Assembly (NCBI RefSeq): GCF_004339525.1
Contig: NZ_SMGE01000001.1
Coordinates: forward strand, 2,604,001 to 2,668,000
Source: Flavobacterium sp. 90
GTDB taxonomy: Bacteria; Bacteroidota; Bacteroidia; Flavobacteriales; Flavobacteriaceae
Length of the DNA stretch: 64,000 bases
Direction: 5' to 3'
Positions 33,383-42,553 of the stretch are shown here, in pieces (positions within the stretch are counted from its first letter, which is position 1; every line of letters starts with the position of its first letter). Made by a program: the position numbers and the translations under genes. Below the pieces are notes generated by a model. It was not told where the DNA came from. It did no database searches and worked only from the letters and a program-made list of their open reading frames with translations.

Positions 33383-33881
33383 GGCTTTTCTATTAGATAA
33401 TTTGTAAATTAGATAATTCGAAAAATTTGAATTGTGTGAACAGATAATTAGTTCAATTCTTAAAATTGCCTAATCATCTCAATTCGATAGCTTCACTCAG
33501 GATTTCTCTTGATGAGGAATTGAAGATATTCTAATAAACCTGTCCATTTTGTTTTCATTATAACAAATGTCGTAATTTTTATTGAGTAAAATTATAAATT
33601 ATATCATTTATAAACCTAACATATTTCAATTTTTTTTGATATAAATTTTATAGAATATAAAAATAGTAGGTTTTTATTGCACTATTAGTTAATAGAATCT
33701 TATTTGTTGAAAAACATGCCACAGGTTACACAGATTAAAATGATTTTATATAAATATTTTTTTCGCCACGAATTTCACCAATTTATACGAATAGAATTCG
33801 TGAAATTCGTGGTTAAATTTTCCACAAGTAATAATCCATAAAATCATTTTAATCTGTGGCGATTAAATTCTCTATAGAGTA
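33383..33881. repeat. Gene-free 0.5 kb with nested inverted repeats
   Basis: The left part (33383-33715) is A/T-rich leader of hmgA with no recognisable frame. At 33731-33749 and 33838-33856 lie perfect 19-bp arms (CAGATTAAAATGATTTTAT). Inside them sits a second inverted repeat, 33766-33783 and 33795-33812 (CCACGAATTTCACCAATT), with one mismatch. Both words recur elsewhere in the window, so one repeat type appears to be nested in another. Confidence 0.75.
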
Positions 33882-36239
33882 TTAAAATGAAAACCCGATA
33901 CTAAACCACGTAAAACTTTTTGAAAGTTCCGGAGACCACGATTGCTTAACTTCGATTGGGCCAATAATAGTTTCTAATCCGTAACCTACAGCATAACCTG
34001 AATATTTGGGCATTGAAACCCAATCTACCGTGGTGAAAATATCATCGCCTAAGTTGGCAAAATTTGCTGAAAGGTTAACGTGATTCTTTTTGAAAATTTC
34101 ATAGTCTAAAGTGATATCGGTTTTTATAAAGCTGTTTCCTGCAATACTTAAGAAATCATATCCGTAGAAATAATTGAAATTATTGATTTTGTTGTAACCG
34201 TATCCACCCAATATAAAATCGAAGAAAGGTACGCTGTCACTGCCAATATTAAATCCGGCATCTGCACCAATTTTAATCGTAGCTTTTCTGAATAAAGTTC
34301 TTGCAAAAGCAATTTCGGCCTTTGCGATCGAGAAAGGTTTGAAATTTCTGGTATAATCTGATGATGCCAAATAGGTTTGTAAATCTGTAGAGAAATACAA
34401 TCCGGAATGCGGAAAGGTTTTTTTATCGAAAGAATCATATTTTAAATATCCAAAGACGCTAAAATAATTACTCTTATCAATTATGTTTTCTGCATTGGAA
34501 AGAGTGGGGGAGTTTATTTTTAAATATTTGTATTCGACACCACCGCCCATTAAAAACTTTTGTACAAAGATGGTTTGAAAATAAGCCTGATTTGTCAAAT
34601 CAAGGAAATCAACATTTATTAGATTAATATTTGGATTTGCGCCAGTTAAATTGCTAATACTTGTTGTAACATTTCGATTAAACTGATTCAATCTGGATCG
34701 GAATCCAAAGCTGATATTAAAACCATTTTCGACATAATAGTTCAAATCATATCTAAAATTATCTCCTAAAATAATGTCAAGCGAAGTGATATCATTTTTT
34801 AAGAATGTTTTTTTATGCGTAAGATTCAGCAGAATTGCACTTTTATAAAGGCCATCGTAATGCAAGCCCAGTTTTAAAAATGTTTGCGTCGGAGTTTCTT
34901 TCAGTACTAGATCAAGATCGTCATTATTGCCGTCCGGTTGAAGGCAATACGAAATCGTGCTAAAGTTTTGAGTGGCATTTAAATTATTGATTCCCGTTTT
35001 TAAATCGTCATAAGTTATGGTACTTCCGGGTTTGAAACGCAATTTACCATTGATATATTCTTTGGTGTAATTGTCTAATTTGTCGCTGTTTATTTTATTA
35101 ATTTCAAGCGTATCTGAACTAAGTTTTAGTTTTGGTTTTTTATAGAAATTATCTTCATTGCTCAAAGATTTGATTTTTTCATAAACGGCAAAAGCAGCTT
35201 CTTCACCTTTTCTGATGATTTCTTCGCCTTTGTCAAAAGAGATTACTCCATAATCCCGAATATCCGGTTTGATGTAAATATCAGTATCTTTTATTTTGCT
35301 TTTCATTTTATCAATCGATTGTAGATTGGTAATCTGAACCAAAATTCTGGTAGCATTTTTAAGGTTTTTACGATTCATTAAATCGTCCTGAACATCAACG
35401 CCAATAATTATATCGGCACCAAGATTGCGAACTTCTTTTATAGGATAATTGTTGACAACGCCTCCATCGACTAACAAATTTCCGTCAATTTCGACAGGAG
35501 TAAATAACGACGGAAATGCCGCACTTGCCATCATTGCCTGAACAAGATTTCCTTTGTTTAATAAAACTTCTTCGCCGGTTTCGATATTGGTTCCAACACA
35601 TAAAAACGGAGTTGGAAGTTTATTAAAATCGCGAACATGACGCACATTTCTAGTTAAACTGCTTAATAAATTATAGTTGTACATTCCTTTTGAAAGTGCT
35701 TCTGGAATTCCAACTTTAAAATTACTAAATGGTAAAACTATGGCATATAATTCATCATTTTTTTTACCGTAAAAGTTTTTAGAGGAACGCGGAATATAAT
35801 CGTTTATTAATTCGTCGAAATTGGTTTTCTTAAAAATAGAATCAATTTGCGAAGCATTGTAGCCAGAAGCATAAAGTCCGCCAATTACAGATCCCATACT
35901 GGTTCCGCCAATATAATCGATTTTGATTCCAGCTTCTTCCAGAACTTTCAGAACGCCAATATGTGCAAATCCTTTTGCTCCGCCACCACTTAAAACCAAA
36001 CCAATTTTTGGTCTTTTAATGCTGTCTTGTTTTTTATCTTGTGAAAAAGTATTTTGTGTACTGAATAATAAAAGTGCTGAAAAAACGGCTGTCACGCCCC
36101 AGATGGAAATGGAAAACGGCGAGTGAAAAAACGATATTTTTTCCTGCAGAAAAAGAGCGACTTTAGAAGCTCCTTTTTTTGAAGTAGAAAAAAAACGTTT
36201 TGACCGAGTTTTTGAAATGGACAGCTGGATTGGGCGCAT
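33882..36239 (-). CDS. Patatin-like phospholipase with POTRA and outer-membrane barrel
   Basis: This 785-residue protein has a hydrophobic export segment (about 45-65), a patatin domain (about 75-280) with GLVLSGGGAKGFAHIGV (oxyanion hole), GGTSMGS (catalytic Ser) and DGGVVNNYP (catalytic Asp), a POTRA-like segment (about 375-450) and a C-terminal beta-barrel ending FSIGFSF. This is the type Vd/PlpD plan, in which the lipase is presented or secreted through its own barrel. It begins 5 bp after the uvrC stop, so they are co-transcribed. The N-terminal 40 residues are basic and may be mis-started. Confidence 0.92.
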   Translation of the reverse strand: MRPIQLSISKTRSKRFFSTSKKGASKVALFLQEKISFFHSPFSISIWGVTAVFSALLLFSTQNTFSQDKKQDSIKRPKIGLVLSGGGAKGFAHIGVLKVLEEAGIKIDYIGGTSMGSVIGGLYASGYNASQIDSIFKKTNFDELINDYIPRSSKNFYGKKNDELYAIVLPFSNFKVGIPEALSKGMYNYNLLSSLTRNVRHVRDFNKLPTPFLCVGTNIETGEEVLLNKGNLVQAMMASAAFPSLFTPVEIDGNLLVDGGVVNNYPIKEVRNLGADIIIGVDVQDDLMNRKNLKNATRILVQITNLQSIDKMKSKIKDTDIYIKPDIRDYGVISFDKGEEIIRKGEEAAFAVYEKIKSLSNEDNFYKKPKLKLSSDTLEINKINSDKLDNYTKEYINGKLRFKPGSTITYDDLKTGINNLNATQNFSTISYCLQPDGNNDDLDLVLKETPTQTFLKLGLHYDGLYKSAILLNLTHKKTFLKNDITSLDIILGDNFRYDLNYYVENGFNISFGFRSRLNQFNRNVTTSISNLTGANPNINLINVDFLDLTNQAYFQTIFVQKFLMGGGVEYKYLKINSPTLSNAENIIDKSNYFSVFGYLKYDSFDKKTFPHSGLYFSTDLQTYLASSDYTRNFKPFSIAKAEIAFARTLFRKATIKIGADAGFNIGSDSVPFFDFILGGYGYNKINNFNYFYGYDFLSIAGNSFIKTDITLDYEIFKKNHVNLSANFANLGDDIFTTVDWVSMPKYSGYAVGYGLETIIGPIEVKQSWSPELSKSFTWFSIGFSF

Positions 36240-36244
36240 ATTAG

Positions 36245-38038
36245 CTAGTTGGTTTTGTAAAAGTCGACAATTTTTTTTGCTTTTGATACTCCAATTACAT
36301 CTGAAATTTCTTTTTCTGATGCTAGTTTCAATCTTTTAACACTTTTGAAATGTTGTATTAACGTTAGCATGGTTTTTTCGCCAATTCCGGGAATACTTTC
36401 TACTGATGAATTCAATGCAGCTTTGCTACGTTTGTCACGATGAAAGGTGATTCCGAAACGGTGTGCTTCGTTTCGTAATTGCTGAATTACTTTTAATGTT
36501 TCTGATTTTTTATCCAGATATAACGGAATCGAATCTCCGGGATAAAAAAGTTCTTCGAGTCGTTTTGCAATCCCAATAATGGCAATTTTTCCGCGTAAAC
36601 CCAATTCATCGATACTTTTTAAAGCAGCAGATAATTGTCCTTTTCCACCGTCAATAATAATCAATTGCGGAAGAGGTTGATTTTCGTCTAATAATCTTTT
36701 GTAACGTCGATACACGATTTCGGTCATCGAAGCAAAATCGTCCGGACCTTCGACGGTTTTTACATTAAAATGACGGTAATCTTTTTTACTCGCTTTTCCG
36801 TCTTTAAAAACCACGCAAGCCGCAACCGGATTTGTTCCCTGAATATTCGAGTTATCAAAACATTCGATATGTCGCGGTTCAACATGTAAACGCAAATCTT
36901 TTTGCATTTGCGCCATGATTCGATTCGTATGTCGGTCAGGATCTACAATTTGCAATTGTTTTAGTTGTTCGATTCTGTAAAACTTAGCATTTCGAATCGA
37001 TAAATCTAAAATCTGTTTTTTATCTCCGAGTTGAGGAACGGTTGTTTTGATGTTTTCGCCTAAATCAATTTCAAACGGAACAATAATTTCTTTTGATAAT
37101 AACTGAAAACGCTCGCGAAGTTCGATAATCGCCAATTCTAAAAGTTCTTCGTCTGTTTCGTCCAGCTTTTTCTTCATTTCTAAAGTATGCGAACGAATAA
37201 TCGATCCGTGTGATATTTGCAGGAAGTTTACATAAGCTGCACTTTCATCAGAGACAATCGAGAAAACATCAATATTAGTGATTTTTGGATTTACAATCGT
37301 AGATCTTGATTGATAATTTTCTAGAACTTCGATTTTTTCTTTGATTTTTTGAGCTTCTTCAAAACGTAAATCCTGCGCATATTGCGTCATCAAACGCTTG
37401 AAGTCTTTCATGCTTTCTTTGAAATTTCCTTTTAGAATTTCGCGAATCGCATCGACTTGTTTTTGATAATCTTCAAGAGATTCAAAGCCTTCGCATGGAC
37501 CTTTGCAATTGCCAATATGATATTCCAGGCAAACTTTGAACTTCCCTGAATCTATATTCGATTTGCTTAAATCATAATTACAAGTTCGCAACGGATACAA
37601 TTCTTTGATTAGCTCCAGAATAGTATGTACAGTTTTGAAACTGGTGTAAGGTCCAAAATATTCAGAACCATCTTTGACCATTCTTCGGGTCGAAAATATT
37701 CTTGAAAAAGGTTCTTTTTTAATACAAATCCAAGGATAACTTTTGTCATCGCGCAACAATACGTTGTAACGCGGCTGCAAAGTTTTGATTAAATTGTTTT
37801 CTAATAAAAGCGCATCGGTTTCAGTAGGAACGACGATGTGTTTTATGGTCACAATTTTTTTTACCAGAACATTTGTTTTGGCAGTATCATGGATTTTATT
37901 GAAATAAGAGGAAACTCTTTTTTTTAGATTTTTGGCTTTCCCAACATATAAGATCTTCCCGTCTTTATCGTAATATTGATACACGCCGGGATTGTCCGGC
38001 AAGGTTTGGATTTGAAGATCTAAGGACGGTTTTTGCAT
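36245..38038 (-). CDS. uvrC: Excinuclease ABC subunit C
   Basis: This 597-residue subunit makes both incisions in nucleotide excision repair with UvrAB. It has an N-terminal GIY-YIG nuclease (GVYQYYDKDGKILYVGKAKN), a Cys-rich stretch, a UVR motif near 200-235, the central RNase H-like nuclease (ECFDNSNIQGTNPVAACVVF and IDGGKGQLSAA) and C-terminal helix-hairpin-helix motifs (SIPGIGEKTMLTLIQHF). I chose the ATG at 38038 (MQKPSLDLQ) over one 39 bp upstream because the family starts close to the GIY-YIG domain. Confidence 0.97.
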   Translation of the reverse strand: MQKPSLDLQIQTLPDNPGVYQYYDKDGKILYVGKAKNLKKRVSSYFNKIHDTAKTNVLVKKIVTIKHIVVPTETDALLLENNLIKTLQPRYNVLLRDDKSYPWICIKKEPFSRIFSTRRMVKDGSEYFGPYTSFKTVHTILELIKELYPLRTCNYDLSKSNIDSGKFKVCLEYHIGNCKGPCEGFESLEDYQKQVDAIREILKGNFKESMKDFKRLMTQYAQDLRFEEAQKIKEKIEVLENYQSRSTIVNPKITNIDVFSIVSDESAAYVNFLQISHGSIIRSHTLEMKKKLDETDEELLELAIIELRERFQLLSKEIIVPFEIDLGENIKTTVPQLGDKKQILDLSIRNAKFYRIEQLKQLQIVDPDRHTNRIMAQMQKDLRLHVEPRHIECFDNSNIQGTNPVAACVVFKDGKASKKDYRHFNVKTVEGPDDFASMTEIVYRRYKRLLDENQPLPQLIIIDGGKGQLSAALKSIDELGLRGKIAIIGIAKRLEELFYPGDSIPLYLDKKSETLKVIQQLRNEAHRFGITFHRDKRSKAALNSSVESIPGIGEKTMLTLIQHFKSVKRLKLASEKEISDVIGVSKAKKIVDFYKTN

Positions 38039-38174
38039 TCTGTTTTTTTTCTGAAGATAACTGATATCCTTTTTCAAAAATCATTCCGATTTCTATAAAA
38101 AGCTTAACACTGATTTAGTTTCAAATTTACGAAATCCAAAGAATAATTTCTATATTTAGATTTTATAATTCAAT

Positions 38175-39155
38175 ATGAAAAATAATACGCCCCTGGTTAT
38201 TTTTGACGAAGCTATTTTGCCCGGAGAAAGTAAAACGATAAACGTTGAAATTGCTCGTTTACACACTACTACAAAACTGAATATTCCCGTTATTGTGCGC
38301 CGTTCAAAAATTGAAGGTCCGGTAGTTTTATTTTCCGCCGGAATTCATGGCGATGAAATTAACGGAGTCGAAATCGTTCGGCAGATTATTAGCAAAAAAA
38401 TTAATCGTCCGGCAAGAGGAACAATTATCTGTATTCCGATTATCAATATGTACGGTTTCGTAAATAAATCACGCGAGTTTCCTGACGGAAGAGATTTAAA
38501 TCGTGTTTTTCCAGGAAGCAAAAAAGGCTCTTTGGCAAGTAGATTTGCCTTTCATATTGTTGCCCAAGTTTTGCCAATTATAGATTACGCTGTTGATTTT
38601 CATGCCGGTGGAGCCAGTCGTTTTAACGCGCCACAAATAAGAATTACAGAAAATAATCCCGAATTGAAACTTCTTGCAGATGTTTTTAATGCGCCTTTTA
38701 CACTTTATTCTAAAAATATTGGTGGTTCTTTTAGAAATACCTGCGAAAAAGCAAACGTAAAAATGCTTCTTTTTGAAGGCGGAAAATCATTAGATATTAA
38801 TGATTTAGTTGCAAATGAAGGTGTAATGGGAGTGAAGCGTTTATTGAATTATTTAAAAATGCTTGATCCAAAACATATCGTTGAAGAAGCAGAAGATCCT
38901 TCGATATATATTAAAAATTCGGTTTGGCTGCGTGCAAAATGCTCTGGTTTATTGCATGATTATAATAGAATTGGACGTTTTGTGACCAAAGGAACTATTT
39001 TGGCAATTATAACAGATCCGTTTGGTAAATTTGAACAAAAAGTAAAAGCGCCACACGACGGATTTGTGATCAACGCTAATCATTCGCCAATTGTGTACGA
39101 AGGTGATGCGATTTATCATATGTCTAAAAATAGAGAGGAATATGCCGACGAATAA
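38175..39155 (+). CDS. Succinylglutamate desuccinylase/aspartoacylase-like zinc hydrolase
   Basis: This 326-residue M14-like protein has SAGIHGDEINGVEIV (HxxE zinc motif, about 55-69), the substrate Arg region GRDLNRVFPG, and VDFHAGGASR with the third zinc His (about 142). Relatives remove an acyl group from an amino acid or act on carboxylate-amine bonds; many Bacteroidota copies lie next to a RimK-type ligase, which is missing here. It overlaps the folate gene by 14 bp. Confidence 0.9.
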   Translation: MKNNTPLVIFDEAILPGESKTINVEIARLHTTTKLNIPVIVRRSKIEGPVVLFSAGIHGDEINGVEIVRQIISKKINRPARGTIICIPIINMYGFVNKSREFPDGRDLNRVFPGSKKGSLASRFAFHIVAQVLPIIDYAVDFHAGGASRFNAPQIRITENNPELKLLADVFNAPFTLYSKNIGGSFRNTCEKANVKMLLFEGGKSLDINDLVANEGVMGVKRLLNYLKMLDPKHIVEEAEDPSIYIKNSVWLRAKCSGLLHDYNRIGRFVTKGTILAIITDPFGKFEQKVKAPHDGFVINANHSPIVYEGDAIYHMSKNREEYADE

Positions 39156-39711
39156 AAAAGAATTAAGACTACACTATAAAAATCTTCGAAAACAACTTTC
39201 AGAAAATGATCTCGAAGAAAAAAGTTTGGCTATAGCCAATAATTTAATCAGCTTGCCTATTTGGGATAAAACTTATTATCATGTTTTTCTTCCTATCGAA
39301 GAACAAAAAGAAGTAAACACAGAATACATTTTACATCTATTATCCGGAAAAGATAAAGAAATTGTGGTTTCTAAAAGTGATTTTGAAACTCGTGGAATGT
39401 CTCATTTTTTATTGACGGATAATACTAAAATTAAAAAAAACGAATATAATATTCCCGAACCTGTAAATGGTTTACCAGTTCCATCAGAAACTATTGATGT
39501 AGTTTTTGTTCCGCTTTTGGCTTTTGATATTTTGGGAAACAGAGTTGGTTACGGAAAAGGTTTTTACGATAAATTCCTAGCAGAATGTAAACCGGAAACC
39601 ATCAAAATTGGTCTTTCTTTTTTTGAATGCGAAGATCAAATCGAAGATGTTTTTGAATCTGATGTAAAACTGGATTATTGTATTACGCCTCAAAAAACAT
39701 ATACTTTTTAG
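39142..39711 (+). CDS. 5-Formyltetrahydrofolate cyclo-ligase
   Basis: This 189-residue enzyme (MTHFS) converts 5-formyl-THF to 5,10-methenyl-THF using ATP. The C-terminal signature VGYGKGFYDKFLAE and the opening NKKELRLHYKNLRKQLS are clear. An upstream in-frame ATG at 39091 would add 17 residues read from inside the preceding gene, so I prefer the ATG at 39142, giving a short overlap with that gene. Confidence 0.93.
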   Translation: MPTNKKELRLHYKNLRKQLSENDLEEKSLAIANNLISLPIWDKTYYHVFLPIEEQKEVNTEYILHLLSGKDKEIVVSKSDFETRGMSHFLLTDNTKIKKNEYNIPEPVNGLPVPSETIDVVFVPLLAFDILGNRVGYGKGFYDKFLAECKPETIKIGLSFFECEDQIEDVFESDVKLDYCITPQKTYTF

Positions 39712-40119
39712 GATTAAACCATATTTTGTAGAGGCGCACAGCAGTGCGTCTTGCGCAAATTTTGTTGATATGCTGGACGTAGACGCACTGCTGTGCGTCT
39801 CTACAAATGCTGGCGTGATAATTTATGGCATAAATAAAAATTACAATGAACCACGTACAGACTTAAATTTACTTATATCACTTATGTGGTTTAGAAAAAT
39901 ATTTACGTTTCAAATGAAATTTTATCATTTGATAAAGCCTTTAAAAATGCGCATTTTTTTATTTTAGAAAACTTTATTTTTTCATTAGCCAAAATTTAAG
40001 AAAATTCTTGGCACCAAATTTGGATTGGCGAAAATCGCAGATAATCTTCACTAGTACATCCGGAATGCTGGTCGTTATTTGAGAGTAAATCATTCACTAA
40101 TTTCTAAAATTTATTTTAA
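39712..40119. repeat. Gene-free region with GTAGAGACGCACAGCAGTGC inverted repeat
   Basis: Arms 39726-39751 and 39781-39806 are 26 bp long and pair with a single G-T mismatch. Each arm is itself near-palindromic (GACGCAC-TGCT-GTGCGTC). A lone third arm lies at 54536-54560. The remaining stretch 39810-40119 is the upstream region of the VWA lipoprotein gene; I see no gene in it. Confidence 0.75.
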
Positions 40120-41667
40120 ATGAAAAATAAAGCTTTTTATTTGATGGCATTCCTTGTTCTTATTTTGTGTAGTTGTTGTAAAAAAGGAAATGCAGATTCT
40201 GCTACGGAATCAATGGATATGACAGTTGTTTCAACCGATGAACTTCCAGAAGAAAATATTTCAGATCCCAACACTGAAAGTTACGCAGGACTTGAAGAAA
40301 ATCCTTTTGAGTCTCCACAAAAATCACCTCTTTCTACTTTTTCTATCGATGTTGATAATGCATCGTATACCAATATCAGACATTTTATTAATGAAGGACA
40401 AAAGGTTCCTAAAGATGCTGTTCGTGTCGAGGAAATGATGAATTTCTTCAAATACAATTATCCACAGCCAGAAGGGCAACATCCATTTTCGATTAACACG
40501 GAATTAAGCGATAGTCCGTGGAATAAAAATTGTCAATTATTGAAAATTGGTTTGCAGGGAAAAAATATTCCAATGACTAATTTGCCTGCTTCAAATCTTG
40601 TTTTTCTAATTGATGTTTCGGGTTCGATGGATGAATCTAATAAACTTCCGTTATTAAAAGAATCAATGAAAATTTTGGTCAAAGAACTTCGTCCACAAGA
40701 TAAAGTTTCGATTGTAGTTTATGCAGGTTCAGCGGGTGTTGTTTTAGAACCAACTTCTGGAGATGAAAAAGAGACTATTATGGATGCTTTTGATGATTTA
40801 AGCGCAGGAGGAAGTACAGCTGGAGGAGAAGGAATTGAACTTGCTTATAAACTTGCCGAACAAAACTTTATAAAAGAAGGAAATAACCGTGTTGTTATCG
40901 CAACAGATGGAGATTTTAATGTTGGAGCATCTTCTGATGTGGAAATGGAAAAATTAATCGAAGAGAAAAGAAAATCAGGTGTTTTCTTAACTGTTTTAGG
41001 ATATGGAATGGGAAATTTCAAGGACAGCAAAATGGAAATTCTTGCCGATAAAGGAAATGGGAATTATGCTTATATTGATAATATTCAGGAAGCCAATCGT
41101 TTTCTGGGAAAAGAGTTTAAAGGTTCAATGTTTGCTATTGCAAAAGATGTAAAAATTCAAATCGAATTTAATCCAAAACACGTTCAGGCATATCGATTAA
41201 TTGGATATGAAAACAGAAAATTAAATGCTGAGGATTTTAAAAACGATAAAATCGATGCCGGAGAATTAGGAAGTGGTCACACCGTTACAGCTTTGTATGA
41301 AATTATTCCAACAGGCGTTGAAAGTGATTATGTTCCATCAGATTTAAAATACACAAAAGTAAGTCAGAATGATTCTGGGAATAGCGATGAATTGGCAACG
41401 ATTAAATTTAGATATAAAAAACCTGATGGTGATAAAAGTATCGAAATGGTAAGTACAATCGGTACCAAAAAAGTAGCTTTAGATGAGAGTTCTTCAGACT
41501 TTAAATTTACAACCGCAGTTGCTTGGTTTGGATTAAAATTGAGAGATTCAAAATTTATAGCAAACAGTTCAACTTCGGATATAAAAAGATTAGCTAAATC
41601 TGGTTTGTCAAATGACGAAGACGGTTACAAAGCCGAATTTATAAGATTGGTTGATGCCGTAAATTAG
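40120..41667 (+). CDS. VWA-domain lipoprotein (YfbK-like)
   Basis: This 515-residue protein has a lipoprotein signal (LVLILCSCCKK), then the N-terminal vWF-linked domain (TFSIDVDNASYTNIRHFI near 84), a von Willebrand A domain with intact MIDAS motif DVSGSM (about 165-170), TDGDFNVG, and a C-terminal DUF3520-like part ending with AWFGLKLRDSKF. Such proteins are surface or periplasmic, metal-dependent binding proteins of unknown target. It is not part of the Bat operon, which converges on it. Confidence 0.9.
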   Translation: MKNKAFYLMAFLVLILCSCCKKGNADSATESMDMTVVSTDELPEENISDPNTESYAGLEENPFESPQKSPLSTFSIDVDNASYTNIRHFINEGQKVPKDAVRVEEMMNFFKYNYPQPEGQHPFSINTELSDSPWNKNCQLLKIGLQGKNIPMTNLPASNLVFLIDVSGSMDESNKLPLLKESMKILVKELRPQDKVSIVVYAGSAGVVLEPTSGDEKETIMDAFDDLSAGGSTAGGEGIELAYKLAEQNFIKEGNNRVVIATDGDFNVGASSDVEMEKLIEEKRKSGVFLTVLGYGMGNFKDSKMEILADKGNGNYAYIDNIQEANRFLGKEFKGSMFAIAKDVKIQIEFNPKHVQAYRLIGYENRKLNAEDFKNDKIDAGELGSGHTVTALYEIIPTGVESDYVPSDLKYTKVSQNDSGNSDELATIKFRYKKPDGDKSIEMVSTIGTKKVALDESSSDFKFTTAVAWFGLKLRDSKFIANSSTSDIKRLAKSGLSNDEDGYKAEFIRLVDAVN

Positions 41668-41684
41668 AGAAAAACTAAAAACAG

Positions 41685-41728
41685 AAAATCCCAAATTCCA
41701 ATACTATAATTGGAATTTGGGATTTTTT
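41685..41728. terminator. Bidirectional terminator between VWA lipoprotein and batE
   Basis: An 18-bp perfect stem (AAAATCCCAAATTCCAAT, 41685-41702, with 41709-41726) and T-runs on both sides, between convergent genes. The same stem core reappears after metB at 57477. Confidence 0.9.
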
Positions 41729-41750
41729 ATTTCTGAGATTTTATGACTTT

Positions 41751-42497
41751 TTATTTTACTTCTTTAATTGTTGTACCATCGATCCAACCTTCAGTTCCGT
41801 CCGTTAATTCAATTTTTTTCCATTTTCCAAGAGTTTCCGTAACGTACACTTTAGATCCTTCGTGCAACAAGAAAATTGCTGCGCCTCCTTTTTGAGGTTC
41901 GCTTCTAACTTCGCTTAACTCCGAAAAAACAATTGCAGGACGATCATTGTCAAAATGATTTTTCTCAGACATTCCGGCAAAAACACTTAGTAATAAAGCA
42001 ACCAAAAGAATAAACATTCCAATGAAATAAATTCTTTTTGTAAGTGTAAGCTCTGAAAAGTAATATCCAATAAATGCCAATAGAAATAAAAATCCAAATC
42101 CAACGGCGATTTTTGCCCAGACATTATAATCAAAAATACCTGTAAAGTTCTGGATCAGTTTTGCAAAACCTACTTTGGGAACTTCTTTAATTTCGTCAAT
42201 TGTTAGTTTTTTGGCAAATTTTAAATTGTTTAAAGTCTCAGGATCATGAGGTTTTAGAACCAAAGCTTTCTCATAATTATAAATCGAAGGTGCTACTTTA
42301 TTTAATTTGTAATAACTATTTGCCAAGTTAAAATAAAGCTCAGCAGATTGTTGTTTGTCTTCTTTAATAATACTTTCATAAACATCTACAGCTTCTTGAT
42401 ATTGTGCCTTTTGGTACAATGCATTTCCTTTTTCAAAGCTGCTTTGAGCAAAGAAAACCTGCGTGATTAATAAAAAAAGATATACGATATGTTTCAT
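41751..42497 (-). CDS. batE: BatE-like TPR and SH3-domain membrane protein
   Basis: This 248-residue protein has a signal (1-17), three TPR-like repeats (about 20-95; EKGNALYQKAQYQEAVDVY and SAELYFNLANSYYKLNK), two transmembrane helices (about 128-146 and 153-171) and a C-terminal bacterial SH3 domain (about 185-245, KVYVTETLGKWKKIELTDGTEGW). It matches BatE, last member of the Bacteroides aerotolerance operon, whose proteins form a membrane complex of unclear function. Confidence 0.88.
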   Translation of the reverse strand: MKHIVYLFLLITQVFFAQSSFEKGNALYQKAQYQEAVDVYESIIKEDKQQSAELYFNLANSYYKLNKVAPSIYNYEKALVLKPHDPETLNNLKFAKKLTIDEIKEVPKVGFAKLIQNFTGIFDYNVWAKIAVGFGFLFLLAFIGYYFSELTLTKRIYFIGMFILLVALLLSVFAGMSEKNHFDNDRPAIVFSELSEVRSEPQKGGAAIFLLHEGSKVYVTETLGKWKKIELTDGTEGWIDGTTIKEVK

Positions 42498-42510
42498 TTT
42501 TATTTTCTTT

Positions 42511-42543
42511 AAACCTAACAGGTTTTTAAAACCTGTTAGGTTT
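42511..42543. repeat. Palindromic repeat AAACCTAACAGGTTTT between batD and batE
   Basis: AAACCTAACAGGTTTT-T-AAAACCTGTTAGGTTT is a 33-bp perfect inverted repeat with one central base. It lies in the 56-bp gap and would form a tight hairpin in the bat mRNA. I recognise this word as a common dispersed repeat of Flavobacterium. Confidence 0.8.
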
Positions 42544-42553
42544 GATTCTATAT

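Noticed and set aside
39770..39967. A 65-codon frame beginning in the GTAGAGACGCAC repeat
   Set aside because: It starts inside a dispersed repeat and shows no protein-like features.
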